From JBNJEL01 sp051745835 (GTDB taxonomy: Bacteria; Bacillota; Halanaerobiia; Halobacteroidales; Acetohalobiaceae), in contig JBNJEL010000006.1 in NCBI GenBank assembly GCA_051745835.1, positions 1-33,013 of the forward strand: a stretch of 33,013 nt of DNA, written 5' to 3'. Positions 17,301 through 24,114 of the stretch are shown in pieces. Made by a program: the position numbers and the translations under genes. The number at the start of each line of letters is the position of its first letter. Position 1 is the first letter of the stretch. The notes beneath the pieces were generated by a model. The model was given only the letters and a program-made list of their open reading frames with translations, ran no database searches and was not told where the DNA came from.

Positions 17301-17891
17301 TTCAATCCGCACCGGATTGTCTCTTGTCAAAGGAAAGATATCGATAATTCCACCGCGCAGACTAAACTCTCCTTGCGACTCGATCATCTCTTCACGTTGG
17401 TAGCCCTGTGCTACTAACCGCCTCCCAAACTCTTGTAAATCTAACTTAGATGTCAAATCTAAATTGGTAGAATAATTAACAAATTTCTTCTGAGGTGGTA
17501 ATTTAGTCAAGAGAGATTGAACTGGAATAATGATTACAGCAGTACCGGAACAACTTAACTGCTCTAATACTGTCAATCGCTGTGTCTTAACTGTTAGATC
17601 AACCTCTATACTCTCATGAGGAAGAACTTCTAGCTGGGGAAAGATGAACACTTCGTCAGCACTAAGTAACCTTAATAACTCTTCATATAACTGCAAGGCT
17701 CGCTGATGACTATAAGTAATTAATAGCAACTGCTTACTTACTCTCTCATATAAGTTTGCAGTCATAAATGCTCGCTGAGAAACTGATAGATTAACACTCA
17801 ATTCAGTATTTAAATTTCGAGTACAATAATTATTTAACTCTTCTAAAGTAGTCAATTGATCTAATAGACCATGATCTAATCTTAATCCCAT
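14373..17891 (-). CDS. mfd: Transcription-repair coupling factor Mfd
   Basis: Mfd removes stalled RNA polymerase and recruits UvrA to DNA lesions. With the start chosen here it has 1172 residues, normal for the family. The order of parts is: a UvrB-like N-terminal region (GGIIDIFP), the RNA-polymerase interaction domain (DYVVHENHGIGKYLGV), and the RecG-like motor with Walker A GDVGYGKTEVA and DEEQ box (VDEEQRFGVKHKE). The helicase C motif ETGLDIPNVNTIII and the TRCF C-terminal domain follow. The frame opens earlier, at 17933, but the first 14 codons come from a 21-bp tandem duplication of the ribosome-binding region. The ATG at 17891, eight bases after AAAGGAG, is the proper start. Confidence 0.97.
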   Translation of the reverse strand: MGLRLDHGLLDQLTTLEELNNYCTRNLNTELSVNLSVSQRAFMTANLYERVSKQLLLITYSHQRALQLYEELLRLLSADEVFIFPQLEVLPHESIEVDLTVKTQRLTVLEQLSCSGTAVIIIPVQSLLTKLPPQKKFVNYSTNLDLTSKLDLQEFGRRLVAQGYQREEMIESQGEFSLRGGIIDIFPLTRDNPVRIELFGDEIESIREFDVATQRSIRELDTVKIPPATELLLNQTALNSGIDKIEADLEENYQRLLNQEQEVEANELKQRVNSQLEQLKEGIHFTGIRQYLPYFYDRLVTVIDYFSADGTLLLDAPNRLRKRAINQLEDYQDLQLSLLKQGSILSSYNHNFASWEELMTALTDYSKVYFNKTQQIKGFPLDRKLEIEIKEITTFHGQWERFLEQITKLSRGGYRLLITLSTTSKCQRMVDSLQNQGLTAFYSDQLKQEWQPGSIAVTVDSLREGFLLPQAKFGLFTEEDIFGETQRKKKRTLKSFDQGSQISSFADLRTGDYVVHENHGIGKYLGVKTLEVQGHHQDYLLIKYADDDKLYVPTDQVDLIQKYIGQEGSQPKLYSLNSNDWTRVKERVKDSVQEMAEDLLEIYAQREIKEGYAFSEDTIWQQEFEADFPYQETPDQLQAIKEVKADMESQQPMDRLLCGDVGYGKTEVAIRATFKAVMDGKQVAMLVPTTILAQQHLNTFVDRFADYPIKVAMLSRFKSAKEQEQIAQDLKAGLVDIIIGTHRLLSSDIQFNDLGLLIVDEEQRFGVKHKERLKQIKENIDVLTLTATPIPRTLHMSLVGVRDMSLIETPPKNRYPIRTYVREYNQDLIREAIRKEVDRGGQVYFVHNRVADIDKVAAQIKRLLPNINVAVAHGQMSEARLEKLMISFLAGDYDVLVCTTIIETGLDIPNVNTIIINRAEQLGLSQLYQLRGRVGRTNRVAYAYLLYQEDQVLSEVAEKRLQAIKEFTNLGSGFKIAMRDLEIRGAGNILGPKQHGHIEAIGFSLYCKLLEQAVEKAKNKGEEEEVLEVKIDLDVDAYLASDYISDSKQKIELYKKISSIDQLLEVEEIKDELRDRFGPIPDVVLNLIKIAKIKVLAAQLDITTIKSDGEKVLLYFATAEYLTGERIITLNNKYPDQIGFKSAEEPVLKIKAGTNDNKTLDDLIEIISFLSG

Positions 17892-17900
17892 TATTCTAAC

Positions 17901-17941
17901 TCCTTTAATCACAAGACATACTCCTTTAATCACAAGACATA
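17901..17941. repeat. Tandem 21-bp duplication at the mfd translation start
   Basis: Units 17901-17921 and 17922-17941 are almost identical. Each contains, on the minus strand, ATTAAAGGAG. The copy nearer the gene supplies the mfd Shine-Dalgarno. The second copy lengthens the open frame upstream without a need for it to be translated. Confidence 0.85.
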
Positions 17942-17944
17942 TAC

Positions 17945-17977
17945 TAAAAAGGACCCCAGTAGTTGACCAAGGTCCTT
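17945..17977 (-). terminator. Intrinsic terminator of fin
   Basis: AAGGACC (17949-17955) pairs with GGTCCTT (17971-17977). On the minus strand the stem is followed by a run of five T. It lies between fin and mfd, so mfd needs read-through or its own promoter. Confidence 0.75.
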
Positions 17978-17982
17978 CGTAG

Positions 17983-18213
17983 TTAATGAATTAGATTCTT
18001 ATTCAATAAAGATATTAAATCATTCTGCTCAGCACATTCATCACAGGTAATCTGAACTTCAATCCGCTCTTCTGTTCTATTAATTATATCTTCTTTTTCA
18101 GCCGGCGTCAAGATGGAAAAACCTAACTTCTGTTCATTAATTAAATCATCATCTCTAATTTCTAAGCGATCTATCAATCTGTTACAACAACTACAGTAAT
18201 AGACTACTTCCAC
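17983..18213 (-). CDS. fin: Anti-sigma-F factor Fin (YabK family)
   Basis: Fin helps the forespore switch from sigma-F to sigma-G by inhibiting sigma-F. This 76-residue protein carries two CxxC zinc-binding pairs, YYCSCCNRLI near residue 7 and ITCDECAEQ near 57. The LGFSILTPAEKEDIINRTEE segment between them matches the LGFxxLTxxE pattern of Fin. The start is GTG with GGAGG nine bases upstream. Its position between pth and mfd is the same as in B. subtilis. A good forespore-type promoter precedes it and a terminator follows. Confidence 0.88.
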   Translation of the reverse strand: MEVVYYCSCCNRLIDRLEIRDDDLINEQKLGFSILTPAEKEDIINRTEERIEVQITCDECAEQNDLISLLNKNLIH

Positions 18214-18274
18214 CCTCTACTACCTCCCGTTTCCTCTAAAGTCTAACTAAAATCATCCTTAAGGGATCGCTTAT

Positions 18275-18305
18275 AAGTATGAGTCAAAAATTAATTAAAT
18301 ATACA
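18275..18305 (-). promoter_or_regulatory. Candidate forespore (sigma-G/sigma-F) promoter of fin
   Basis: On the minus strand TGTATA (18300-18305) is followed after 18 bp by CATACTT (18275-18281), one base from the sigma-G -10 CATACTA. It lies just past the pth stop codon and 62 bp upstream of the fin start. fin is a forespore gene in B. subtilis. Confidence 0.6.
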
Positions 18306-18312
18306 TTACAAT

Positions 18313-18870
18313 TTAATTATATTGATTCATCGCAGCGGTGATTCCAGTAGTTAACCACACTTCTAAAGCAGAAGTAGCCTGATTAATTACCTCTTCTATC
18401 TCTACCTCTTCTTGACTACTGAACTGACCTAATACATAATCAGAGACTGATAGATACTCCGGAGGTCTACCAATACCTACTCGCAATCGAGGTACTTGTT
18501 GAGTTCCTAATTGATTAATAACAGATTTAATACCATTATGTCCACCGTGACTGCCCTGAGCTTTAAGTTTTAATCGTCCTACCTCTAAATCAAGATCATC
18601 ATAGATAATTATTATATCTGATGGAGAGATATTATACCAGTCAGCTAACTTTACTACCGCTTGACCACTGCTGTTCATATAAGTCTGTGGTTTAGCTAAA
18701 ATAACCTTCTCTCCTTGTTGATGATAAGAGCCGACTAATGCCTGTTTCTCCTTTTTCGTAATCTTAATTTGGTGTTGGTTAGCTAGATTGTTAACTACAG
18801 CAAATCCTATATTATGTCGGGTACCACTATATTTAGGTTCTGGATTACCCAAGCCTACAATTAATTTCAC
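18313..18870 (-). CDS. pth: Peptidyl-tRNA hydrolase
   Basis: The enzyme cleaves peptidyl-tRNAs that drop off ribosomes. It has 185 residues, the usual length. The catalytic elements are visible: GLGNPEPKYSGTRHNIGF with the active His19 and Asn10, QTYMNSSG with Asn66, YDDLDL with Asp91/92, and GSHGGHNGIKS. The start is a GTG eight bases after GAGGGGG. It follows rplY, but a strong palindromic terminator lies between the two. B. subtilis has the same rplY(ctc)-pth-fin order. Confidence 0.97.
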   Translation of the reverse strand: MKLIVGLGNPEPKYSGTRHNIGFAVVNNLANQHQIKITKKEKQALVGSYHQQGEKVILAKPQTYMNSSGQAVVKLADWYNISPSDIIIIYDDLDLEVGRLKLKAQGSHGGHNGIKSVINQLGTQQVPRLRVGIGRPPEYLSVSDYVLGQFSSQEEVEIEEVINQATSALEVWLTTGITAAMNQYN

Positions 18871-18889
18871 AATACTTACCCCCTCATAT

Positions 18890-18922
18890 AAAAAGCGTAA
18901 CCAACTGCAGTTGGTTACGCTT
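18890..18922 (-). terminator. Intrinsic terminator after rplY
   Basis: A 30-bp perfect palindrome (18893-18922) is followed on the minus strand by a short T-run (TTTTTATAT). It marks the end of the glmU-prs-rplY unit. pth, only 23 bp further on, must depend on read-through or a promoter hidden here. Confidence 0.85.
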
Positions 18923-18951
18923 AAAATAGATTAAGTAGTTATGAATTTTAT

Positions 18952-19614
18952 TTAAGCTTCCTCTTCTCCCTCTTCTAACTCCTCTTCTTCTTCGTCTGGC
19001 TCTTCGCCAATTACTTCTGGTTCTGTAATCTCCTCTTCTTCTAACTCTTCTTCCTCTTCATCAAGATCAAGTTCAGTCGGAGCAACTACTGTAGCAATTA
19101 CATCATCAGTATTAGTAACGAATTCTACCTCATCATCAATCTCTAAATCCTCCACGTGTAAAGATTCTCCTACTTCTAATTCAGAGATATCTAATCTTAC
19201 ATTTTCAGGAATATCAGTTGGTAGACATCTAACCGCTACTTCTCTTAATGTCTGCTGTAAGACTCCTCCTTCACGAACACCTTGAGCAATTCCGTCTAAT
19301 TTAACAGGTACTTCTACTTCAATCGGTTCATCAAGAGCGATCTGGTGGAAATCTACATGTAGAAATTCATTAGTGATGGCATCCTTCTGTAAATCCTTAA
19401 CCATAACTGTCTTTTCTTCGCCATCAACATTCAAATCAATAATTGCATTACCACCAACCACATCTGATAAATCTCGAGCATCTAATTTTAAATTAATTGG
19501 TTCCTGACCTTGACCATAAACTACCCCAGGAACTAAACCTTGTTCTCTCAATCTACGAGCAGTACCTGTTCCAGTTTCATCTCTTAAATCCACATCCAAC
19601 TTTAACCGTTCCAT
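18952..19614 (-). CDS. rplY: 50S ribosomal protein L25 (CTC family)
   Basis: L25 binds 5S rRNA in the large subunit. The CTC/TL5-type protein here has 220 residues. It has an N-terminal 5S-binding domain (about 1-92, with GTARRLREQGLVPGVVYGQG) and a C-terminal beta domain (about 93-180, with GVREGGVLQQTLREVAVRCL). A tail of about 40 residues is almost entirely Glu and Asp. The tail is longer and more acidic than in low-salt relatives, which fits life in high salt (inference). It is third in glmU-prs-rplY and followed by a terminator. Confidence 0.95.
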   Translation of the reverse strand: MERLKLDVDLRDETGTGTARRLREQGLVPGVVYGQGQEPINLKLDARDLSDVVGGNAIIDLNVDGEEKTVMVKDLQKDAITNEFLHVDFHQIALDEPIEVEVPVKLDGIAQGVREGGVLQQTLREVAVRCLPTDIPENVRLDISELEVGESLHVEDLEIDDEVEFVTNTDDVIATVVAPTELDLDEEEEELEEEEITEPEVIGEEPDEEEEELEEGEEEA

Positions 19615-19688
19615 TAATACCCTCTCCTTTTTCTAAATTCTTTCATAAACAGTATTTTAACATTTTTTAATCTTAAAATCAAAAAACT

Positions 19689-20636
19689 TTAATCAAATAA
19701 AACACTAACTGATAGATCCTTAAAGATTCTATCTAATGCTTCACCTAATAATGGAGCAATCGATAATACTTTAATCTTATCTAACTGTTTCTCTTTAGCA
19801 AGTGGAATTGTATTAGTAACTACTACTTCTTTGAGCACAGAGTTCTCTAAACGCTCAATAGCAGGACCTGAAAAGATAGGATGAGTACAACAAGCATATA
19901 CCTCTTTAGCTCCTCGCTCCTGTAATACTTTAGCCGCTGAGGTAATAGTACCAGCAGTATCAATCATATCATCTAATAAAATCACATTCTTATCAGTTAC
20001 ATCTCCAATAACATTCATTACTTCAGATACATTAGGCTTAGGACGACGCTTATCAATGATAGCTATTGAAGAATTTAATCGTTCAGCAAAATCCCGAGTA
20101 CGTTTAACCGCTCCTACATCAGGAGAAACTACGATAGTATCATCTAAATCTTTATTTAAAAAGTATTCTGCTAAGATCGGTGCACCTAATAGATGATCAA
20201 CTGGGATATTAAAGTAACCTTGAATCTGTGCAGCATGTAGATCAATTGAGACTAATCTATCAGCTCCAGCGGAAGTCACTAGATTAGAAATTAACTTAGC
20301 AGAGATTGGATCCCGCGGCTTAGCCTTTCGATCCTGTCGAGCATAACCGAAGTAAGGTACAACAGCTGTTACGCTGCGTGCTGAAGCCCGTTTTAAAGCA
20401 TCAATTAAGACCAACAACTCCATAATATTCTCATTTACCGGGGGACAAGTCGGCTGCACTACAAATACATCTGAACCACGAATACTCTCATTAATTGTTA
20501 CTTCAATCTCACCATCGCTAAAACGTGATACCTTAGCATCAACTAATGATGTACCTAAGTAATCACAAATTTCTTTAGCTAACTGGGGATTTGAATTACC
20601 AGCAATTATCTTTAACTTCTCTTTCTGCGAACTCAT
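19689..20636 (-). CDS. prs: Ribose-phosphate pyrophosphokinase
   Basis: This enzyme makes PRPP from ribose 5-phosphate and ATP for nucleotide, His and Trp synthesis. It has 315 residues, the class I length. Motifs include FSDGEIEVTINESIRG near residue 39, VVPYFGYARQDRKAKPRDPI (about 94-113, ATP loop), and the PRPP-binding loop LLDDMIDTAGTI (about 216-227). The start has GGAGG 10 nt upstream. It lies between glmU and rplY, the common Firmicute order. The PRPP it makes is also the effector of PurR, encoded 5 kb away. Confidence 0.98.
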   Translation of the reverse strand: MSSQKEKLKIIAGNSNPQLAKEICDYLGTSLVDAKVSRFSDGEIEVTINESIRGSDVFVVQPTCPPVNENIMELLVLIDALKRASARSVTAVVPYFGYARQDRKAKPRDPISAKLISNLVTSAGADRLVSIDLHAAQIQGYFNIPVDHLLGAPILAEYFLNKDLDDTIVVSPDVGAVKRTRDFAERLNSSIAIIDKRRPKPNVSEVMNVIGDVTDKNVILLDDMIDTAGTITSAAKVLQERGAKEVYACCTHPIFSGPAIERLENSVLKEVVVTNTIPLAKEKQLDKIKVLSIAPLLGEALDRIFKDLSVSVLFD

Positions 20637-20690
20637 TATATGCTGCCCTCCTGTCTAATTTTCAAACACTACTTAAGATTACTACTTTAA

Positions 20691-22058
20691 TTACTCTTTT
20701 TTTTCTTCTTTTGACTTACACTCTTTAGCTGGAACTCCTAATACTAAAGTGTCATCAGCGACATCTTTGGTAACTACTGATCCTGCACCGGTAATTGCAC
20801 CTTGTCCAATAGTTAGTGGAGCAATCAATGTAGAATCACTACCTACAAATGTATTATCTGCAATCTCAGTCCTATTCTTCTCTACTCCATCATAATTAGC
20901 AGTAATCGTACCGGCTCCAATATTAACCTGCTCACCGATAGTTGTATCACCAATATAACTTAAATGTGGCACCTTACTATCAGCACCAACTTCACTCTTT
21001 TTAATCTCTACAAAACTACCTGCTTTACTATTAGTACCTAGCTTCGTTTCAGGTCTAATATAAGCAAAAGGCCCGACTGTCACTCCAGACTCAATCTCAG
21101 CTTCCCGAATTACTGAATGCTCAACTTCAACATTAGAGCCAATCTTAGCATCAATAATTCTACTCTGCGGTCCAATTATAGTCTGACTACCAATCTCAGT
21201 CTGTCCTTCTAAAAAAGTAAAAGGATAAATAACTGCATCCTGACCAATCGCTACTTCTTCATCAATATAAGTATTAGCTGGATCAATAATTTTAACTCCT
21301 GCTGCTAAATGTTGATTACAGATGCGACGGCGCAGTGTCTGCTCTGCTGTAGCTAAGTGTTCTTTCGTATTAACTCCTAACGTTTCTGTTTGATCATCAG
21401 TAATTACTGCCTTTACCCGCTGACCTTCCTGAGTAAAGATCTCAATAATATCAGTTAAGTAGTACTCACCCTGCTGATTATCCGTATCGAGCTGATCTAA
21501 AGCAGAAAATAATAGCTGACTATCAAAACAGTAAGTACCAGTATTGACTTCTTTAATTTCTGCTTCCTGATTAGAGGCATCTTGTTCCTCTACTATTCGT
21601 AACAGATCACCACTTTCATCTCTGACAATCCGACCATATCCCGTTGGGTCGTCAACCTTAGTACTTAAAACTGTAGCTGCTGTATTACTCTGCTGTTGTT
21701 GAGTAACTAACTGTTCTAAAGTCTTTGCAGTTAAAAGTGGTGTATCCCCACATAAGACCAATACTGAACCATCAAAGTCAGCTAACTGCTCTTCTGTCTG
21801 CATTACAGCATGACCAGTACCTAATTGATTAGGTTGGTAAGCAAACTCAACATTTAAATCTTCCAACTCAGATTTGACAACTTCACTTTGATAACCAATC
21901 ACTGCTATATTCTTAGTTGAATTTAGTTGATCAGCAGTAGTAATAATTCGTTCAGCCATCGAACGACCACAAATTTTATGTAAAACTTTCGGTAATTGTG
22001 AATTCATTCTCGTACCTTTACCCGCAGCCAAAATCACTGTCGCTAGCTTATCTGTCAT
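20691..22058 (-). CDS. glmU: Bifunctional GlmU (GlcN-1-P acetyltransferase / GlcNAc-1-P uridyltransferase)
   Basis: GlmU makes UDP-GlcNAc for peptidoglycan. With the ATG at 22058 it has 455 residues, the usual length. The N-terminal uridyltransferase begins LATVILAAGKGTRM, followed by LPKVLHKICGRSM. The C-terminal half is a left-handed beta helix with hexapeptide repeats and the acetyltransferase motifs RPETKLGTNSKAGSFVEIK and NIGAGTITANYDG. The frame is open 34 codons further up, but that stretch crosses a hairpin terminator. AAGGGGG seven bases before 22058 fixes the start. It is first in glmU-prs-rplY. The promoter lies about 145 bp upstream, with a terminator in between. Confidence 0.97.
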   Translation of the reverse strand: MTDKLATVILAAGKGTRMNSQLPKVLHKICGRSMAERIITTADQLNSTKNIAVIGYQSEVVKSELEDLNVEFAYQPNQLGTGHAVMQTEEQLADFDGSVLVLCGDTPLLTAKTLEQLVTQQQQSNTAATVLSTKVDDPTGYGRIVRDESGDLLRIVEEQDASNQEAEIKEVNTGTYCFDSQLLFSALDQLDTDNQQGEYYLTDIIEIFTQEGQRVKAVITDDQTETLGVNTKEHLATAEQTLRRRICNQHLAAGVKIIDPANTYIDEEVAIGQDAVIYPFTFLEGQTEIGSQTIIGPQSRIIDAKIGSNVEVEHSVIREAEIESGVTVGPFAYIRPETKLGTNSKAGSFVEIKKSEVGADSKVPHLSYIGDTTIGEQVNIGAGTITANYDGVEKNRTEIADNTFVGSDSTLIAPLTIGQGAITGAGSVVTKDVADDTLVLGVPAKECKSKEEKKE

Positions 22059-22113
22059 TAAACAGCCCCCTTGGGACATAAAATTAATCAATAACCTAAA
22101 TACTAACAAACAT

Positions 22114-22142
22114 AAATAAAAAATGGAGCGTAGGCTCCATTT
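22114..22142 (-). terminator. Intrinsic terminator in the glmU leader (possible attenuator)
   Basis: AAATGGAGC (22121-22129) pairs with GCTCCATTT (22134-22142) around a 4-nt loop. TTTTTTATTT follows on the minus strand. It stands between the only good promoter and the glmU start. Confidence 0.75.
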
Positions 22143-22196
22143 ATACTTAAACGAAAGCACTTACATTTAATTGATCTTTTAATCTGACAATTAATC
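22114..22196 (-). ncRNA. Candidate glmU leader RNA or short RNA ending at an early terminator
   Basis: A transcript from the promoter at 22203-22231 would start near 22196. It would form a 7-bp stem (22188-22194 with 22167-22173) and then meet an intrinsic terminator at about 22114. That gives an RNA of about 80 nt unless the polymerase reads through into glmU. No riboswitch family could be recognised. Confidence 0.35.
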
Positions 22197-22202
22197 GTGG
22201 AT

Positions 22203-22231
22203 ATTATAACAACTAGACATTCTAATGTCAA
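22203..22231 (-). promoter_or_regulatory. Perfect-consensus sigma-A promoter upstream of glmU
   Basis: On the minus strand TTGACA (22226-22231) and TATAAT (22203-22208) are exactly 17 bp apart, a full match to the sigma-A consensus. The spacer starts within a small inverted repeat (GACATT-CT-AATGTC, 22216-22229). Confidence 0.85.
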
Positions 22232-22265
22232 GTAGATTCTAACGGAATCTATTAAATAAATAAAA

Positions 22266-22300
22266 ACAAAAAAGCTCTCCCCTAAATTAGCGGAGAGCTT
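22266..22300 (-). terminator. Intrinsic terminator of the permease-thioredoxin unit
   Basis: AAGCTCTCC (22272-22280) pairs with GGAGAGCTT (22292-22300). A run of T follows on the minus strand. It closes the two-gene unit 22 bp after the thioredoxin stop. Confidence 0.85.
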
Positions 22301-22321
22301 AACCAAAATTCAATCCAAAAT

Positions 22322-22555
22322 CTAAGCTGTAATCAATTCTTTGATCTCTTCTACATTAGGCACTCGACCCTTAACTTTAATCTCCCCATCAATTCCTAAA
22401 GCTGGAGTACTCATTACACCTGCTTGAGCTATCTGAGCTACATCTTCAACCTTTTTTATGTCCGCAGATACTTCTAATTCTTCTAAAGCCTGCTGAACAT
22501 TATCTGCTAAGGTTACACAGTTCTTACAACCAGGCCCATAAACTTTAATTTCCAT
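22322..22555 (-). CDS. Thioredoxin-like small redox-active disulfide protein
   Basis: This is a 77-residue mini-thioredoxin. The active site GPGCKNC has Cys10 and Cys13, and the conserved cis-Pro lies in MSTPAL (about 49-54). It matches the small redox-active disulfide protein 2 type known from archaea and anaerobic bacteria. It lies 39 bp after a COG0701-type permease and shares a terminator with it. In many genomes this type of thioredoxin accompanies such permeases, where it may handle thiol-bound metal or metalloid (inference). It has no signal peptide, so it should act in the cytoplasm. The start follows GGGGGTGA. Confidence 0.9.
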   Translation of the reverse strand: MEIKVYGPGCKNCVTLADNVQQALEELEVSADIKKVEDVAQIAQAGVMSTPALGIDGEIKVKGRVPNVEEIKELITA

Positions 22556-22594
22556 TCCTACTTCACCCCCTTCATTTTAAATTGGTCTACTACT

Positions 22595-23542
22595 TTAGAT
22601 AACTATATTAAATAGATATCCAACACCGATAATTGAAATACTAACAATCGTAATAAAAATAGCAATTAATTTCGGCTTTAAGACCTTACGCAAAATCACC
22701 ATCTGTGGTGCAGAAAGAGCCACAGTAGCCATCATAAAACTTAAAGCAGTTCCGACAGCAACACCTTTATTAATTAGTGACTCTACAATCGGAATTGTTC
22801 CTACAGCATTAGAATAAAGTGGAATTCCAAATAAGACACCTATAAAAACAGAAAATGGATTATTTGGTCCAGCATAATCAGCTAATGCTCCTGTTGGTAC
22901 ATAACCATGAATTAAGCCACCGATTCCAATTCCAATTAACACAAACTTCCAGATTCTACTTACTATCTCTTTAACCTGCCCGCGAGCATAGTCGATTCTT
23001 TCTTGCCATGACATTGCTGTACTCTGCTCTTCTTCCATCTCAATCTCATAAACATACTCCTCAACATAATCTTCTAAACCTAAGTAACCAATTACAATTC
23101 CGCCCACTATACCAACTGTTACCCCACTGACCAGATATAAAGTAGCAATCTGCCAGCCAAAAATAGAATAGAGTAAGACTAAAGCTATCTCATTGACAAT
23201 TGGTGAGGTAATTAAGAAAGAAAAGGTTACTCCTAAAGGTACTCCTGCTTCTACAAAGCCAATAAAGATTGGTACTGTAGAACAAGAACAGAACGGAGAA
23301 ACTACACCTAATAGTGATGCAATTACATTTCCTACAAATAACTTCTTCCCGCTTAATAATTCCTTTACTCTCTCCGGTTGAAAGAAGCTGCGAATAATCG
23401 AAATTACAAAGATCATAATACTTAATAGCAACATAATTTTAACTGTATCATAGACAAAAAAGTGTAGTGCTTGACCTAAATGAGCTTCTGAACTAAAATT
23501 TAACCAGTTATAAACTACTAAATCAGCTAAACTTTCAATCAT
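22595..23542 (-). CDS. COG0701/DUF318-type permease (metal or organoarsenical efflux family)
   Basis: This 315-residue membrane protein has about eight helices. It carries the hallmark GVVSPFCSCSTVPIFIGF near residues 98-115, whose Cys pair is characteristic of the PF03773 permeases. Members include ArsP-type exporters of trivalent organoarsenicals and copper-linked permeases. A second conserved half-motif is FGIPLYSNAVGTIPI (about 239-253). A cytoplasmic acidic loop (EDYVEEYVYEIEMEEEQS) lies between the two bundles. The substrate cannot be told from sequence. It is first in a two-gene unit with a thioredoxin, driven by a perfect sigma-A promoter with a palindromic operator. No ArsR gene is next to it. 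Confidence 0.88.
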   Translation of the reverse strand: MIESLADLVVYNWLNFSSEAHLGQALHFFVYDTVKIMLLLSIMIFVISIIRSFFQPERVKELLSGKKLFVGNVIASLLGVVSPFCSCSTVPIFIGFVEAGVPLGVTFSFLITSPIVNEIALVLLYSIFGWQIATLYLVSGVTVGIVGGIVIGYLGLEDYVEEYVYEIEMEEEQSTAMSWQERIDYARGQVKEIVSRIWKFVLIGIGIGGLIHGYVPTGALADYAGPNNPFSVFIGVLFGIPLYSNAVGTIPIVESLINKGVAVGTALSFMMATVALSAPQMVILRKVLKPKLIAIFITIVSISIIGVGYLFNIVI

Positions 23543-23646
23543 ATTATCCCTCCTTAATTTATTATTATATTATAAGGTTCTAATATATTACTCAAAAAAT
23601 TTAATCATAATTTAAACAAAAATATATTAATAAATTCTAATATTAC

Positions 23647-23681
23647 AACTTAATTATAATTAAGTTTCATCTTATTGTCAA
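23647..23681 (-). promoter_or_regulatory. Perfect sigma-A promoter with a 20-bp palindromic operator
   Basis: On the minus strand TTGACA (23676-23681) is 17 bp from TATAAT (23653-23658). The -10 lies inside a perfect 20-bp palindrome (23647-23666; half-site AACTTAATTA). A repressor bound there would block RNA polymerase. The gene controlled is the permease at 23542. Confidence 0.75.
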
Positions 23682-23707
23682 CCACTAATTCATATTTAGA
23701 AAATTAT

Positions 23708-24082
23708 CTATTCTTCATCATCAGCTTCCTGACTTAGTAATTTAACTAAATCAGCCCGATTAGAGACTGGATAGAGCGAAGATAACTGCTGTTTTCCTCT
23801 TAAATTTAGCCGCGCTGTTTCCTGCTTATCAATCTCTTTCTCACTTACTGTTCCTAATTGTTTCTTAATTCCTGCTATATTCAACCCCTGCTCTAATAAC
23901 TTCTTAATCTCTTTTAACTGCTCTATATCCTGTTGGGAGTATATTCGTTGATTTCCTTCAGTCCGCGCTGGTTTAATTAAATCAACTTCTTCATAGTAAC
24001 GAATTTGTCGTCTTGTTAAATCTGTCATCTCTTTGACAACTCCAATAGCATAAACAGGAGTAGATTCATCTATTTCTACCAT
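23708..24082 (-). CDS. MerR-family regulator, GlnR-like
   Basis: This is a 124-residue transcription regulator. The MerR winged helix (about 9-80) reads YAIGVVKEMTDLTRRQIRYY, then KPARTEGNQRIYS, close to GlnR/TnrA of Bacilli. The short C-terminal part (about 85-124) lacks metal-binding cysteines, so it is not a metal-sensing MerR. GlnR controls nitrogen genes, yet no glnA is next to it here. It could be a GlnR homologue acting at a distance or a relative with another ligand. It lies upstream of the permease on the same strand, but that unit has its own promoter. The start follows AAAGGAG. Confidence 0.82.
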   Translation of the reverse strand: MVEIDESTPVYAIGVVKEMTDLTRRQIRYYEEVDLIKPARTEGNQRIYSQQDIEQLKEIKKLLEQGLNIAGIKKQLGTVSEKEIDKQETARLNLRGKQQLSSLYPVSNRADLVKLLSQEADDEE

Positions 24083-24114
24083 AAGCTCTCAACTCCTTTA
24101 CTCAATATGTCTAT

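Noticed and set aside
22114..22231. Known riboswitch or glmS-type ribozyme before glmU
   Set aside because: The leader is too short and no conserved core of a known class could be recognised; only a hairpin and a terminator are evident.
22103..22306. 67-codon minus-strand frame upstream of glmU
   Set aside because: It spans a perfect promoter, a hairpin terminator and part of another terminator. It has no convincing ribosome binding site and its composition is unlike a protein.
23708..24082. GlnR-like protein as the direct repressor of the permease palindrome
   Set aside because: The palindrome does not match the GlnR/TnrA site pattern (TGTNA-N7-TNACA), and the protein lacks metal-binding cysteines; adjacency alone is not enough.
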